Below, in pieces: positions 19,131 through 28,129 of a stretch of DNA of 64,000 bases. The first letter of the stretch is position 1, and each line of letters starts with the position of its first letter. Origin of the DNA: Janibacter sp. DB-40 (GTDB lineage Bacteria > Actinomycetota > Actinomycetes > Actinomycetales > Dermatophilaceae). Below the pieces are notes generated by a model. That model was not told where the DNA came from. It saw only the letters and a program-made list of their open reading frames with translations, and did not search any database. The stretch spans positions 744,001 to 808,000 of the forward strand of contig NZ_CP120360.1 in NCBI RefSeq assembly GCF_029510815.1, given 5' to 3'. The position numbers and the translations under genes were made by a program.

Positions 19131-21281
19131 GTGACCATCCAGCCCGTCCTGCACTCCGCGGACGACATCCTCGACGCGCTCGACCCCGAGCAGCGCGAGG
19201 TCGCCGTCAACCCGAGCGGACCGATGGCCGTGCTCGCCGGTGCGGGCACGGGCAAGACCCGGGCCATCACCCACCGCATCGCCTACGGCGTGCGGGCCGG
19301 CGCCTACCAGCCACAGCGCGTGCTCGCGGTGACCTTCACCGCCCGCGCCGCGGGGGAGATGCGCACCCGGCTGCGCGAGCTCGGCGTCGCCGGCGTGCAG
19401 GCACGCACCTTCCACTCCGCCGCACTGCGGCAGCTGCACTACTTCTGGCCCCAGGCGATCGGCGGGGCCGCCCCGGAGATCCTCGGCCACAAGGCGCCCG
19501 CTGTCGGTGAGGCCGCCGGCCGGGTCGGGATGCGGCTGGGCCGCTCCGAGCTGCGCGACGTCGCCGCGGAGATCGAGTGGTCCAAGGTCTCGCTGCTCAC
19601 CCCCGAGACCTACCCGGCCGCGGCCCGCCGGGCCCGGCGCGAGCCCCCGGGCATGGACCTGACCGCCATGGCGCGGTTGATCTCCGCGTACGAGGACGTC
19701 AAGGGCGAGCGGGGGGTCATCGACTTCGAGGACGTGCTCCTGCTGACCGTGGGGATCCTCGAGGAGCGTGGCGACATCGCGCAGACGGTGCGCAACCAGT
19801 ACCGGCACTTCGTCGTCGACGAGTACCAGGACGTCAACGCACTGCAGCAGCGACTGCTCGACCTGTGGCTCGGTGACCGGGGCGACATCTGCGTCGTCGG
19901 CGACCCCGCCCAGACGATCTACTCCTTCACCGGCGCGACGCCGCAGCACCTGCTGCGCTTCACCGAGACCCACCCCGGGGCGGCGACCGTGCGCCTCGTG
20001 CGCAACTACCGCTCGACGCCGCAGGTCCTCGCGCTCGCCAACAAGCTGCTCACCGGCCCCTCCGGCCAGCGTCGGGGAGGCGCGGTCGAGCTCGTCGCGC
20101 AGCGCGACGCCGGCCCCCAGCCCGAGCTGACCGTCCTCGACGACGACCCGGCCGAGGCGGGGTGGGTCGCCGACCGGATCAAGAAGCTCGTCGCCGACGG
20201 CCGCCCGCTGCGCGAGATCGCCGTCCTCTTCCGCACCAACGGCCAGTCGGAGGCGCTCGAGGCCGCGCTCACCGACGCCGACGTGCCCTACCTCGTCAAG
20301 GGCGGCGAGCGCTTCTTCTCCCGCAAGGAGGTGCGCGAGGCGGTCCTGCTGCTGCGCGGGGCCGCTCGCACCGACGACGGGAGCAAGCCGCTGCCGCACC
20401 TCGTCTCCGACGTGCTCGGCGGCATGGGCTGGCACGAGGACGCGCCCGCGAGCAGCGGCGCGGTCCGCGCCCGCTGGGAGTCGCTCAAGGCGCTCGTCGA
20501 CCTGTCCGCGCGGCTCGAGGCGACCTCGCCCGACGCCCGGCTGCCCGACCTCGTGCGCGACCTCGACGAGCGGATCGCCGCGCAGCACGCGCCGGCCGTC
20601 GAGGGCGTCACCCTGGCCTCGCTGCACGCGGCGAAGGGTCTGGAGTGGGATGTCGTCTTCCTCACCGGCTGCTCCGACGGGCTGCTGCCGATCATGATGG
20701 CCGAGGGGCCGGAGGAGATCGAGGAGGAGCGGCGCCTGATGTACGTCGGCGTCACCCGTGCCCGCGAGGTGCTGCACCTGTCGTGGTCCCGGGCGCGTAC
20801 CCCCGGGGCGAAGGGGACGCGGCGGGTCTCGCGGTTCCTCGACCAGGCGTCCGGGATCCTCGGTGAGGGGGCCCGCTCGGCGCCCAAGCGCGCCTCCGGC
20901 GCGCGCGGGTCCCGCAAGCCCACGCCCTCGCGCCCCCGGGTGTGCAAGGGCTGCGGCACCGAGCTGTCCACCGCCAGGGAGCGCGCCTCCGGTCGGTGCC
21001 CGGACTGCCCGCCGACCTACGACGAGGCGACCTTCGAGCGGCTGCGCACCTGGCGCCTGACCGTCGCCAAGGCCGCGTCCGTGCCCGCCTTCGTCGTATT
21101 CACCGATGCCACGCTGGAGGCCATCGCCGAGGCCGCGCCCGCCGGCCAGCGCGAGCTCGCCGCGATCAGTGGGGTCGGCCCGCGCAAGCTGACGCTCTAC
21201 GCCGACCAGGTGCTGGCCGTCATCGGCGGCGCCGACCCCGACGAGGTCGCCGAGGCCGCCGTCGGCGAGCCCGAGGAGTAG
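19131..21281 (+). CDS. uvrD2: UvrD2-type superfamily 1 DNA helicase with HRDC domain
   Basis: 716 residues. Walker A AGAGTGKTR (about 35), VDEYQDVNALQ (about 229), GDPAQTIYSFTGA, LHAAKGLEWDVVFL and YVGVTRARE give a full UvrD motor. It is followed by the tetracysteine module CKGCGTEL...CPDCP (about 604-626) and an HRDC domain (about 640-700), the UvrD2 architecture of actinobacteria. It is a 3'-5' DNA helicase in repair. GTG start 71 bp after nudC, so the two may be co-transcribed. Confidence 0.93.
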   Translation: MTIQPVLHSADDILDALDPEQREVAVNPSGPMAVLAGAGTGKTRAITHRIAYGVRAGAYQPQRVLAVTFTARAAGEMRTRLRELGVAGVQARTFHSAALRQLHYFWPQAIGGAAPEILGHKAPAVGEAAGRVGMRLGRSELRDVAAEIEWSKVSLLTPETYPAAARRARREPPGMDLTAMARLISAYEDVKGERGVIDFEDVLLLTVGILEERGDIAQTVRNQYRHFVVDEYQDVNALQQRLLDLWLGDRGDICVVGDPAQTIYSFTGATPQHLLRFTETHPGAATVRLVRNYRSTPQVLALANKLLTGPSGQRRGGAVELVAQRDAGPQPELTVLDDDPAEAGWVADRIKKLVADGRPLREIAVLFRTNGQSEALEAALTDADVPYLVKGGERFFSRKEVREAVLLLRGAARTDDGSKPLPHLVSDVLGGMGWHEDAPASSGAVRARWESLKALVDLSARLEATSPDARLPDLVRDLDERIAAQHAPAVEGVTLASLHAAKGLEWDVVFLTGCSDGLLPIMMAEGPEEIEEERRLMYVGVTRAREVLHLSWSRARTPGAKGTRRVSRFLDQASGILGEGARSAPKRASGARGSRKPTPSRPRVCKGCGTELSTARERASGRCPDCPPTYDEATFERLRTWRLTVAKAASVPAFVVFTDATLEAIAEAAPAGQRELAAISGVGPRKLTLYADQVLAVIGGADPDEVAEAAVGEPEE

Positions 21282-21365
21282 GGGAGCGGCCCCCTTCGCC
21301 TCGCGCCGGGCGCACGGTGATCCGGCCCGTCGGCCGGACACCTTCGCGAGAAACTGTCGATCCGT

Positions 21366-21405
21366 CATTAATTCGGTGGCGCGCCCCCACGATGTGCTCT
21401 AAGTT
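21366..21405 (+). promoter_or_regulatory. Putative whiB7 promoter with AT-rich WhiB7 contact site
   Basis: CATTAATT (21366-21373) is an unusual AT-rich patch. It lies just ahead of a -35-like TGGCGC (21377-21382), 17 bp and a -10 TAAGTT (21400-21405). WhiB7 autoregulation is known to need an AT-rich stretch just upstream of -35 that its AT-hook contacts, so the layout fits. The assignment is inferred from layout. Confidence 0.55.
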
Positions 21406-21472
21406 GATTTCTGTCAGTCGCGAGCGCCCAGCGCTCCCGAGGAGCGCACCGCACGAGAGGAGGGCAGGAGTC

Positions 21473-21643
21473 ATGGAGAGCATCACGATGATCACCACGG
21501 CGATCGACGCTGCCCCCGTGTGCGCCACCGATGACGTCTTCGGTGGCTTCGCCGGCGTCCTCTCCGCCCGTGACCGCATCCGCGTCACCGGGCCGAAGGC
21601 TGCCTTCGTGTCGGATCCGCGCCTCCTTGGACCTCCCGTCTAG
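21473..21643 (+). CDS. Leader peptide (uORF) upstream of whiB7
   Basis: 56 codons, ATG at 21473 with AGGAG 6 nt upstream, stop TAG at 21641. It begins MESITMITTAIDAAPVCATD and ends DPRLLGPPV. It lies between the whiB7 promoter and an intrinsic terminator that precedes whiB7. In mycobacteria and Streptomyces, whiB7 is induced by ribosome-targeting antibiotics through a translated leader ORF and such a terminator. Here the uORF's last codons contain GGATCCGCG (21613-21621), which can pair with the terminator's 5' arm. The encoded peptide itself is probably not functional. Confidence 0.7.
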   Translation: MESITMITTAIDAAPVCATDDVFGGFAGVLSARDRIRVTGPKAAFVSDPRLLGPPV

Positions 21644-21669
21644 ACGACGACTCCATCGGTCCTCTCCAC

Positions 21670-21708
21670 AGGCCGCGGCATCCCACACACCCGGGATCCG
21701 CGGCCTTT
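21670..21708 (+). terminator. whiB7 leader attenuator
   Basis: AGGCCGCGG (21670-21678) pairs with CCGCGGCCT (21698-21706), and ATCCC (21680-21684) with GGGAT (21693-21697). A TTT tail follows. It lies 27 nt after the uORF stop and 56 nt before whiB7, so it should stop transcription into whiB7 unless an alternative pairing with 21613-21621 forms. Confidence 0.8.
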
Positions 21709-21763
21709 GTCGTGTCCCTCTCGACCAGTACCACCGCCACGCGTTCACCCAGGAGACCCCGAC

Positions 21764-22027
21764 GTGACGACCATGACCGAACGACCGAGACAACAGGCCC
21801 CGTGCCAGTCGGAGGAGCCCGAGCTCTGGTTCGCCGAGACGCCCGCCGGCGTCGAGTACGCCAAGGAGCTCTGCGGCGACTGCCCCTTCCGCACCATGTG
21901 CCTCGAAGGCGCCCTCGAGCGTCGCGAGCCGTGGGGTGTCTGGGGTGGCGAGCTCTTCGACTCCGGCCGGGTCATCCCCCGCAAGCGGCCCCGCGGCCGT
22001 CCCCGCAAGCACCCGATCCCCGCCTGA
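21764..22027 (+). CDS. whiB7: WhiB7 redox-sensing transcription activator
   Basis: 87 residues from the GTG at 21764, chosen because AGGAGA lies 7 nt upstream; an internal ATG three codons later is the alternative. Four iron-sulfur ligands: C14, C37, C40 and C46 (CGDCPFRTMC). Then the WhiB turn EPWGVWGGE and a C-terminal AT-hook RGRPRKHP (about 78-85), which identifies WhiB7. It binds the SigA sigma factor and activates intrinsic antibiotic-resistance genes. Expression is set by the promoter and attenuator upstream. The adnAB-nudC-uvrD2-whiB7 order is as in mycobacteria. Confidence 0.95.
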   Translation: MTTMTERPRQQAPCQSEEPELWFAETPAGVEYAKELCGDCPFRTMCLEGALERREPWGVWGGELFDSGRVIPRKRPRGRPRKHPIPA

Positions 22028-22053
22028 GCGAGATCCCGAGAGGAGGAAGACCA

Positions 22054-22182
22054 ATGAAGTTCGTGAAGCTGCCCCGGCTGCGTCGCCTCGACCAGCCCCT
22101 CGAGTACGACCCCGCGGTGCAGGACCACCTGCAGCGTGCGGAGCGTGAGTTCCCCCGTCCCGCTCACCTCGGTGTCCGATGA
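22054..22182 (+). CDS. Small basic protein downstream of whiB7
   Basis: 42 residues (begins MKFVKLPRLRRLDQPLEYDP). The ATG has a very good GAGGAGG site 6 nt upstream and lies 26 bp after the whiB7 stop, with a terminator (22211-22242) soon after. These signals support a real gene co-transcribed with whiB7. I do not recognise a family. It could be a WhiB7 accessory factor or a small resistance protein, but there is no direct evidence. Confidence 0.55.
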   Translation: MKFVKLPRLRRLDQPLEYDPAVQDHLQRAEREFPRPAHLGVR

Positions 22183-22210
22183 GCGCCGTCGCCCGAGCGG
22201 GCGCCCACAG

Positions 22211-22242
22211 GTAGGCCCCACCCCGAGCCGGGTGGGGCCTAC
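22211..22242. terminator. Bidirectional terminator after whiB7
   Basis: GTAGGCCCCACCC (22211-22223) pairs exactly with GGGTGGGGCCTAC (22230-22242). It separates the whiB7 unit from the convergent DUF1445 gene. Confidence 0.8.
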
Positions 22243-22249
22243 TGCTGTG

Positions 22250-23035
22250 TCAGGGGATGACCAGACCGGAGTCGCGGGCATCGGTGATCGCCATCATCCC
22301 GGGCGCGTGGCCGATGGCGAAGGGGGGAGCGGAGGCCATGATCGCCGCCTGCGGGGTGACGCCGCAGGCCCAGAAGACGGGCAGCTCCCCGTCGCGGACC
22401 TCGACCGGGTCGCCGAAGTCCGGGCGCGAGAGGTCCGTGATCCCCAGTGCCGCAGGGTCGCCCACGTGCACGGGGGCGCCGTGCACCGCCGGGTACCGGG
22501 AGGTGACCCGCACCGCCGTCGCGACGAGGGAGGCGGGCACCGGACGCATCGACACCACGAGCGGCCCGTGGAGGGACCCGGCCGGGCGGCACTCCCGGTT
22601 GGTCCGGTACATCGCGACATTGGTGCCGTTGTCCATGTGCCGCAACGGGACTCCCGCCTCGACCAGGGCCGCCTCGAAGGTGAAGCTGCACCCGATCAGG
22701 AAAGCCACGAGGTCCTCGCGCCACACGTCCGCGACGTCGGCCCGGTCGGCGAGGTGCCGGCCGTGCTCGTAGACGCGGTACCCGGGCAGGTCGGTGCGCA
22801 GGTCCCCGTCGAAGATCCCGCAGGAGACCTCGCCCGGCTCGGTGACGTCGAGGACCGGGCAGGCGGCGGGGTTGCGCTGGGCGAAGAGGAGCACGTCGTA
22901 GGCCAGGTCGCGCGGGACGGCGATGAGGTTCGCCTGCGTCCAACCGGCGCTCCACCCGGACGTGGGGGTCCGCAGTCCCTCGCGGAACCGGGCACGTGCC
23001 TCGTGCGGCATCAGCATCTCGGGGGTCCTGCTCAT
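22250..23035 (-). CDS. Putative hydro-lyase, DUF1445 family
   Basis: 261 residues, equal to Bacillus YcsI. Family features include [52 protein letters not shown], and the C-terminal [13 protein letters not shown]. Named a putative hydro-lyase or D-glutamate cyclase-like; the reaction is not shown. It is the last gene of a five-gene operon whose content matches Bacillus ycsF-ycsG-ycsI-kipI-kipA, which supports a link to 5-oxoproline or glutamate metabolism. Its start overlaps the end of pxpC. Confidence 0.9.
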   Translation of the reverse strand: MSRTPEMLMPHEARARFREGLRTPTSGWSAGWTQANLIAVPRDLAYDVLLFAQRNPAACPVLDVTEPGEVSCGIFDGDLRTDLPGYRVYEHGRHLADRADVADVWREDLVAFLIGCSFTFEAALVEAGVPLRHMDNGTNVAMYRTNRECRPAGSLHGPLVVSMRPVPASLVATAVRVTSRYPAVHGAPVHVGDPAALGITDLSRPDFGDPVEVRDGELPVFWACGVTPQAAIMASAPPFAIGHAPGMMAITDARDSGLVIP

Positions 23036-23904
23036 GGCTGTCCCACCTCCGTCAGTCGAAGTCTCAGGTGCTGCCCGGGTCGGGCCTGCGCGGCGAGGTC
23101 GACATCCGCGGAGAGCAGGAAACCGATGACGGGGTAGCCGCCGGTCACCGGATGGTCGGCGAGGAAGAGCGTCGGTTGACCGGTCGGCGGCACCTGCAGC
23201 GACCCGCGGACGACGCCCTCGCTCGGCAGCTCCTCCTCACGGGAGCGCTCGAGCACCGGTCCGGTCAGTCGCATGCCGACCCGGTTGCTCTCGGCGCTGA
23301 CCGCGTAGGGGGCGGAGCAGAGCATCTCGAGCGCGTCGTCGACGAACCACTCGTGGCGGGGGCCGGGCACGACGCGCAGGTCGAGGTCGTCGCCGATCGG
23401 CGTGCGCACCGCGGCCACGTCGACCCCGGGCCACTCGAGCGCCCGGGACCCGACCCCCAGCACGGTGCCGGGCGCGAGGACGGGCGGGCCGATGCCGGAC
23501 ATGATGTCGCTCGCCCGGGAGCCGAGGTCGGCCGGCACGTCGATCCCACCGCGCACGGCGAGGTAGGTCCGCACGCCGCGCGAAGGGGGCGACAGCCGCA
23601 CCTCGCCGCCGGCCGGGACGTGCACGGGGGCGTTGAGCCCGACGGGCACGCCGTCGACCGTCACCGGGGCCGGGGCCCCCGTGAGGGCGATGTCGACGTC
23701 GGCGCGGGCACGCAGGGCGAGCCCGCCGAAGGTCACCTCGATCGCGGCGGCGCCCGGCTCGTTGCCGAGGAGTCGGTTGGCCAGCCGCAGGCTGCGCAGG
23801 TCGGCCGCGCCGCTCACGCCGACGCCGAGCCCGGCGAGGCCGGGCCTCCCTTCGTCCTGGATGGTGGCGAGGGCTCCGGTGGCGAGGATCTCCAGCCGGC
23901 TCAT
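23032..23904 (-). CDS. pxpC: 5-oxoprolinase subunit C (KipA-like)
   Basis: 290 residues. The biotin-dependent carboxyltransferase AHS2 domain is marked by [35 protein letters not shown] sequence near residue 30, and [11 protein letters not shown] (about 255). With PxpA and PxpB it hydrolyses 5-oxo-L-proline to glutamate using ATP. The ATG at 23902-23904 overlaps the pxpB stop (ATGA), so translation is coupled. Confidence 0.92.
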   Translation of the reverse strand: MSRLEILATGALATIQDEGRPGLAGLGVGVSGAADLRSLRLANRLLGNEPGAAAIEVTFGGLALRARADVDIALTGAPAPVTVDGVPVGLNAPVHVPAGGEVRLSPPSRGVRTYLAVRGGIDVPADLGSRASDIMSGIGPPVLAPGTVLGVGSRALEWPGVDVAAVRTPIGDDLDLRVVPGPRHEWFVDDALEMLCSAPYAVSAESNRVGMRLTGPVLERSREEELPSEGVVRGSLQVPPTGQPTLFLADHPVTGGYPVIGFLLSADVDLAAQARPGQHLRLRLTEVGQP

Positions 23905-24512
23905 CGGGCCTCCACGAATCGCACCCGGACGCCCGGGGAGAAGAGGGCGGGCGGGTCGCGGTCGAGGTCCCACGCGACGAGGTCCGTGCGGCCGATCAGC
24001 TGCCAGCCACCGGGGGACTCGCGGGGGTAGACGCTGCTGAACCCTCCGGCGAGCGCCACGGACCCCGGCGGGACCTTGGTGCGCGGGTCGCTGCGGCGCG
24101 GGACGGCGAGCCGCTCGTCGGAGCGGGTCATGTAGCCGAAGCCGGGGGCGAAGCCGCAGAAGGCCACCGTCCACTCCTGGTCGGTGTGGGCGGCGATGAC
24201 CTCGCGCTCGCTCATCCCGGTGAGCGAGGCGACCTCGCCCAGGTCCGGACCGTCGTAGGTCACCGGTACCTCGATCTCCCCCGCGTCCGGACGGGCGCCG
24301 GGGCTCGGGGTGACACCGCGCACGACCTCCGCCACCGCCGCGGGGGTGGCGACGGCGGGGTCGAGCGTCAGGAGCAGGGTGCGGGCCGCCGGGACCATGT
24401 CGACGACGCCCTCGGGTCGGGCCCGGTCGAGCTCGGCGTACATTGCGAGCACCTCGTCGAGGTCGGCCAGCTCCACGAGCAGGCCGACGTCGCCGCAGGG
24501 GAGGAGTCTCAC
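23901..24512 (-). CDS. pxpB: 5-oxoprolinase subunit B (KipI-like)
   Basis: 203 residues from a GTG at 24512 that overlaps the pxpA stop (GTGA). [15 protein letters not shown] at the N-terminus and [11 protein letters not shown] (about 125) and [23 protein letters not shown] (about 155-178, in pieces) are AHS1/KipI signatures. In Bacillus the homologue also inhibits the sporulation kinase KinA; in an actinomycete the oxoprolinase role is the sensible one. Confidence 0.92.
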   Translation of the reverse strand: MRLLPCGDVGLLVELADLDEVLAMYAELDRARPEGVVDMVPAARTLLLTLDPAVATPAAVAEVVRGVTPSPGARPDAGEIEVPVTYDGPDLGEVASLTGMSEREVIAAHTDQEWTVAFCGFAPGFGYMTRSDERLAVPRRSDPRTKVPPGSVALAGGFSSVYPRESPGGWQLIGRTDLVAWDLDRDPPALFSPGVRVRFVEAR

Positions 24513-25288
24513 CGTGGCGGCCCCTCCTCGGCGAAGGGCCGGATGCTGATGTCGCCCTCGTCGAGCGCCAGACGCACCCGTCGGGCGACGTCGACCGCGC
24601 CCTCGGTGTCGCCGTGGACGCACAGCGACGCCGCGGGGGCGGCCACCTCGGTCCCGTCGATGGCCCTGATGCGGCCGGTCGTGGCGATGTCGACGCAGCG
24701 CTGCGCGATGAGCTCCGGGTCGTGGAGCACCGCATTGGGCTCGCGGCGGGAGACCAGCGTTCCCTCGGGCGTGTAGTTGCGGTCGGCGAAGGCCTCCTTG
24801 ACGGTGCGCAGACCCGCCTCCTCGGCCTGCCGCAGCCACGCCGAGCCAGGGAGCCCGAGGACGGGCAGGGACGCGTCGTACTGCGTGACCGCGGTGACGA
24901 CCGCGGACGCCTGCTCCTCGTGGTGGACGATCGCGTTGTACAGCGCGCCGTGGGGCTTGATGTAGCGCACGCGCGTCCCGGCGACCCGGGCGAAGGCCTC
25001 GAGCGCACCGATCTGGTAGAGCACGTCCTGGGTCAGCTCGTCGGGGTCCATGTCGATGAAGCGCCGACCGAAGCCGGCCAGGTCGCGGTAGCCGACCTGG
25101 GCGCCGATGGACACCCCGCGCTCTGCGGCCATGTCGCAGACGCGGCGCAGGACGCTGGGGTCACCGGCGTGGAAGCCGCACGCGACGTTGACGCTGGTGA
25201 CCACGTCGAGCAGGGCGTCGTCGTCGCCCAGCGTCCACTGGCCGAAGCCCTCGCCGAGGTCGGCGTTGAGATCGATCTGCAGGGTCAT
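24509..25288 (-). CDS. pxpA: 5-oxoprolinase subunit A (LamB/YcsF family)
   Basis: 259 residues. [12 protein letters not shown] at the N-terminus, [13 protein letters not shown] (about 32), [15 protein letters not shown] (about 62), [12 protein letters not shown] (about 105) and CVHGDT near the C-terminus are family hallmarks. It is the catalytic partner of PxpBC in ATP-dependent 5-oxoproline opening. A strong AAGGAGGA site precedes the ATG. It is preceded by the Nramp transporter gene with about 10 bp between them. Confidence 0.93.
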   Translation of the reverse strand: MTLQIDLNADLGEGFGQWTLGDDDALLDVVTSVNVACGFHAGDPSVLRRVCDMAAERGVSIGAQVGYRDLAGFGRRFIDMDPDELTQDVLYQIGALEAFARVAGTRVRYIKPHGALYNAIVHHEEQASAVVTAVTQYDASLPVLGLPGSAWLRQAEEAGLRTVKEAFADRNYTPEGTLVSRREPNAVLHDPELIAQRCVDIATTGRIRAIDGTEVAAPAASLCVHGDTEGAVDVARRVRLALDEGDISIRPFAEEGPPR

Positions 25289-25298
25289 GGGGTCCTCC

Positions 25299-26543
25299 TT
25301 ACTGCCACAGCTCGGCGATGCCGCCGAGGGACTGCCAGCCGAGGTAGAGGGTCAGGAGCCAGATGGCGAGGCCGAGGTAGGCCAGCCACTTGGGGTAGGT
25401 GTACCCACCCAGCAGGTCGGCACGCCTCAGCGCGATCCAGATGATGATGCCGAAGCCGACCGGGAGGATCAGGCCGTTGAGCGCGCCGGCGAGGATCAGC
25501 AGGGTGGCCGGGGGCTGGCCCAGGGACACGTAGATCGCGCCGGAGACGATGATGAACGCGACGACGACCCACTGGCGGTGCTGGTGGATCCGGTCGTGGA
25601 AGGTGGTCAGGAAGGACACCGAGGTGTACGAGGCGCCGATGACGCTCGTGATGCTGGCGGCCCACAGGATCACGCCGAAGACGCGCAGCCCGACCTCGCC
25701 CAGGGCGGCCTCGAAGGCGGTGGCGGGCGGATTCGCGACGCCGGAGAGCTGCACACCGCCGAGGACGACGCCGAGGATGGCGAGAAAGAGCAGCCACCGC
25801 ACGACGCCGGTGACGATGATGCCGATCACGGAGCCGTTGGTGATCTGCTTGATGCTCTCGGGGCCGGTGATGCCCGAGTCGACGATGCGGTGGGCGCCGG
25901 CGTAGGTGATGTACCCGCCGACGGTGCCGCCGATGAGGGTGGTGATGATCAGGAAGTTGATCTCGTCCGGCAGCACGGTCTGGCGCAGGGCCTCGCCGTA
26001 GGGCGGGTTCGTGGCGACCGCCGCGTAGGCGACCATGCCGATGAGCAGGAGGCCGAGGACGACGACGATGCGGTCCATGGCGACGCCGGCGCGCTTGCTG
26101 ATGAAGATCGCGATGGCGATGAGCGCCGAGATGGCGCCACCGATCTTCGCGTCGGCGCCGAGCATCGCGTTGGCGCCCAGGCCCGTGCCGCCGATGTTGC
26201 CGATGTTGAAGACGAGGCCGCCGAAGACGACGAGGCCCGCGAGCACGTAGCCGAAGCCGGGGACGACCCTGTTGGCCAGGTCCTGCGCGCGCATGCCGGA
26301 GACCCCGATCACGCGCCAGACGTTGAGCTGCACGGCGATGTCGACGAGGACCGAGATGACGATCGCGAAGGCGAAGGCCGCGCCCAGCTGGGCGGTGAAG
26401 ACCGTGGTCTGGGTGATGAATCCCGGCCCGACGGCGCTGGTGGCCATGAGGAACATGGCGCCGAGCAGTGCGCCCTTCCTGACCTTCGCTCGCCTCGCGT
26501 CGTCGGCGGCGGTCGGTGTCGGCTCGTGCGTGGGATCTGCCAT
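25299..26543 (-). CDS. Nramp-family transporter (YcsG-like)
   Basis: 414 residues from an ATG with AGGAGAGG upstream. Eleven or so membrane helices. Helix 1 reads [21 protein letters not shown] where canonical Nramp metal transporters have the DPGN metal-binding turn, so Mn/Fe transport is doubtful. The YcsG-type Nramp proteins found next to pxp genes are thought to carry a different solute; 5-oxoproline is an attractive guess from context. First gene of the operon, divergent from a GntR regulator. Confidence 0.88.
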   Translation of the reverse strand: MADPTHEPTPTAADDARRAKVRKGALLGAMFLMATSAVGPGFITQTTVFTAQLGAAFAFAIVISVLVDIAVQLNVWRVIGVSGMRAQDLANRVVPGFGYVLAGLVVFGGLVFNIGNIGGTGLGANAMLGADAKIGGAISALIAIAIFISKRAGVAMDRIVVVLGLLLIGMVAYAAVATNPPYGEALRQTVLPDEINFLIITTLIGGTVGGYITYAGAHRIVDSGITGPESIKQITNGSVIGIIVTGVVRWLLFLAILGVVLGGVQLSGVANPPATAFEAALGEVGLRVFGVILWAASITSVIGASYTSVSFLTTFHDRIHQHRQWVVVAFIIVSGAIYVSLGQPPATLLILAGALNGLILPVGFGIIIWIALRRADLLGGYTYPKWLAYLGLAIWLLTLYLGWQSLGGIAELWQ

Positions 26544-26632
26544 AGGTCCCTCTCCTGATCGGGGCGCCGCGGGATGTCGGTGTGCCTCGTGGGCCGTGCT
26601 TCGGGTGGCGCCGATCACACGAACGTAGCGCT

Positions 26633-26643
26633 TTGTTCAACAA
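26633..26643. promoter_or_regulatory. Candidate GntR operator between regulator and transporter operon
   Basis: TTGTTCAACAA is a palindrome around a central C, in the 155-bp divergent spacer. FadR-subfamily GntR regulators favour short TnGT-N-ACnA palindromes, so it is a good candidate operator. It lies 56 bp upstream of the regulator's start. Confidence 0.5.
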
Positions 26644-26698
26644 TCCTGCAATAGCGCACGGCATATTAGGCTGGTTTCGATCCACGAAGGGGGAGCTG

Positions 26699-27385
26699 AT
26701 GACCACCACCGACGGCTGGCTGGAGAGCCTGACCGCGGAGCGCGATCTCGTGGGTCGCGAGAGCACCGCGACCCGGGTGGCCGATGCGTTGCGCCACCGG
26801 ATCATGGAGGGCGAGCTGGTGCCGGGGACCCGGCTGTCCGAGGAGGGGATCTGCGCGGCCCTGGGGGTCTCGCGCAACACCCTGCGGGAGGCCTTCCGCA
26901 TGCTCGGCCACGAGCGCCTGCTCGAGCACGTCTTCAACCGCGGGGTCTTCGTCCGCTCACCCACGCCCGCGGACGTGCGCGAGCTCTACCGCTTCCGCCG
27001 CATCCTCGAGTCCGCGGCGGTGCGCCTGGCGGCTCGGGACCCGGTGGATCTCGGGCCGCTGCGTGCGGCCGTGGACGAAGGGGTGAGCTCGGCCCGCGAG
27101 GCCGACTGGTCGGGGGTGGGCACGGCCAACATCCACTTCCACCAGCGGCTGGGGCAGCTGACCGACAGCGCTCGCATGGACGAGACGATGACGCACCTGC
27201 TGGCCGAGCTGCGCCTGGTCTTCCACGCCATGGCCGACCCGCACGCCTTCCACCAGCCGTACCTGCCGCGGAACCAGCACCTGCTCTCCCTGCTCGAGGA
27301 GGGGCGCTTCGCCGAGGCCGAGGAGTCTCTCCTGGAGTACCTGGACGCCGCCGAGCGCCAGCTGCTCGACGCGATGGGTGGCTGA
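26699..27385 (+). CDS. GntR-family (FadR/FCD) regulator of the pxp operon
   Basis: 228 residues. An N-terminal winged helix (about 22-85) contains RVADALRHRIMEGELVPGTRLSEEGICAALGVSRNTLREAFRML (recognised in pieces). An all-helical FCD ligand domain follows with metal-site histidines in IHFHQRLGQL (about 142). It faces the Nramp-pxp operon, as KipR does in Bacillus, although KipR is IclR-type, so the regulator has been replaced. Likely a repressor released by a carboxylic acid effector. The ATG has GAAGGGGGA as ribosome binding site, i.e. the recurrent octamer used as Shine-Dalgarno. Confidence 0.88.
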   Translation: MTTTDGWLESLTAERDLVGRESTATRVADALRHRIMEGELVPGTRLSEEGICAALGVSRNTLREAFRMLGHERLLEHVFNRGVFVRSPTPADVRELYRFRRILESAAVRLAARDPVDLGPLRAAVDEGVSSAREADWSGVGTANIHFHQRLGQLTDSARMDETMTHLLAELRLVFHAMADPHAFHQPYLPRNQHLLSLLEEGRFAEAEESLLEYLDAAERQLLDAMGG

Positions 27386-27399
27386 CGCCCCCTTCGCCC

Positions 27400-27524
27400 G
27401 AGTCGATGTATTCGCGCGCGCTCGGAGGCGCGTGGATACATCGACTCGGCTGCCCCCTTCGCTCGTTCGATGTACTCGCGCGCGCTCGGAGGCGCGCCAA
27501 TACATCCTCCGGGAGCGAAGGGGG
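27400..27524. repeat. Two tandem hairpins with shared GC-rich loop
   Basis: Copy 1: GAGTCGATGTAT (27400-27411) pairs with ATACATCGACTC (27436-27447). Copy 2: CCCCCTTCGCTC (27453-27464) pairs with GAGCGAAGGGGG (27513-27524), with GATGTA/TACATC inside. Both loops hold CGCGCGCGCTCGGAGGCGCG. It fills the 156 bp between the GntR and glycosylase genes and probably ends gntR transcription. Confidence 0.7.
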
Positions 27525-27541
27525 CGTGGCAGGCTGAGGGT

Positions 27542-28129
27542 ATGTCTCCCCAGCTGCGCATCGCCCAGGACGAGGCCGCCGACGAGGTGCTGTCGTCCGA
27601 CCCCTTCGCCCTGGTCGTCGGGATGCTCCTCGACCAGCAGTTCCCCATGGAGCGGGCCTTCCAGGGGCCTGCCAAGGTCAAGGAACGCTTCGGCACGCTC
27701 GACCCCGCGGAGATCGCCGCGGCCGAGCCCGAGGCCTTCGCGGACCTGTGCGCCACTCCGCCGGCCGTGCACCGCTACGGGCGCTCGATGGCCGGGCGCA
27801 TCCAGGCGCTCGCCACGGTCGTGCGCGACGAGTACGACGGGGACACCGCCGCCATCTGGACCACGGCCGCGGACACGAAGGAGCTGCTGACCCGGCTCAA
27901 GGCGCTCCCGGGCTTCGGCGACCAGAAGGCGCGCATCTTCGCCGCCCTGCTCGGCAAGCAGCTCGGCGTGCGTCCCGACGGCTGGCGCGAGGCGATCGGC
28001 CCCTACGCCGAGGACGGCTCACGCCGCTCGGTCGCCGACGTCACCGACGAGGGCTCGCTGCAGGAGGTCCGGGACTTCAAGAAGGCCGCGAAGGCCCAGG
28101 CCAAGGCCGCGAAGAACGCAACTGCCTAG
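27542..28129 (+). CDS. HhH-GPD-type base-excision DNA repair protein
   Basis: 195 residues. The helix-hairpin-helix is LKALPGFGDQKARIFAALLGKQLG (about 119-142, in pieces), the minor-groove binding element of endonuclease III-like glycosylases. The N-terminal part has VVGMLLDQQFPMERAF. The usual catalytic Lys/Asp pair is not evident (DGWRE follows the motif), so lesion specificity and lyase activity are unclear. The stop codon TAG lies inside the first copy of the 22-bp palindrome, so the last residues (NATA) are element-encoded. Confidence 0.82.
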   Translation: MSPQLRIAQDEAADEVLSSDPFALVVGMLLDQQFPMERAFQGPAKVKERFGTLDPAEIAAAEPEAFADLCATPPAVHRYGRSMAGRIQALATVVRDEYDGDTAAIWTTAADTKELLTRLKALPGFGDQKARIFAALLGKQLGVRPDGWREAIGPYAEDGSRRSVADVTDEGSLQEVRDFKKAAKAQAKAAKNATA

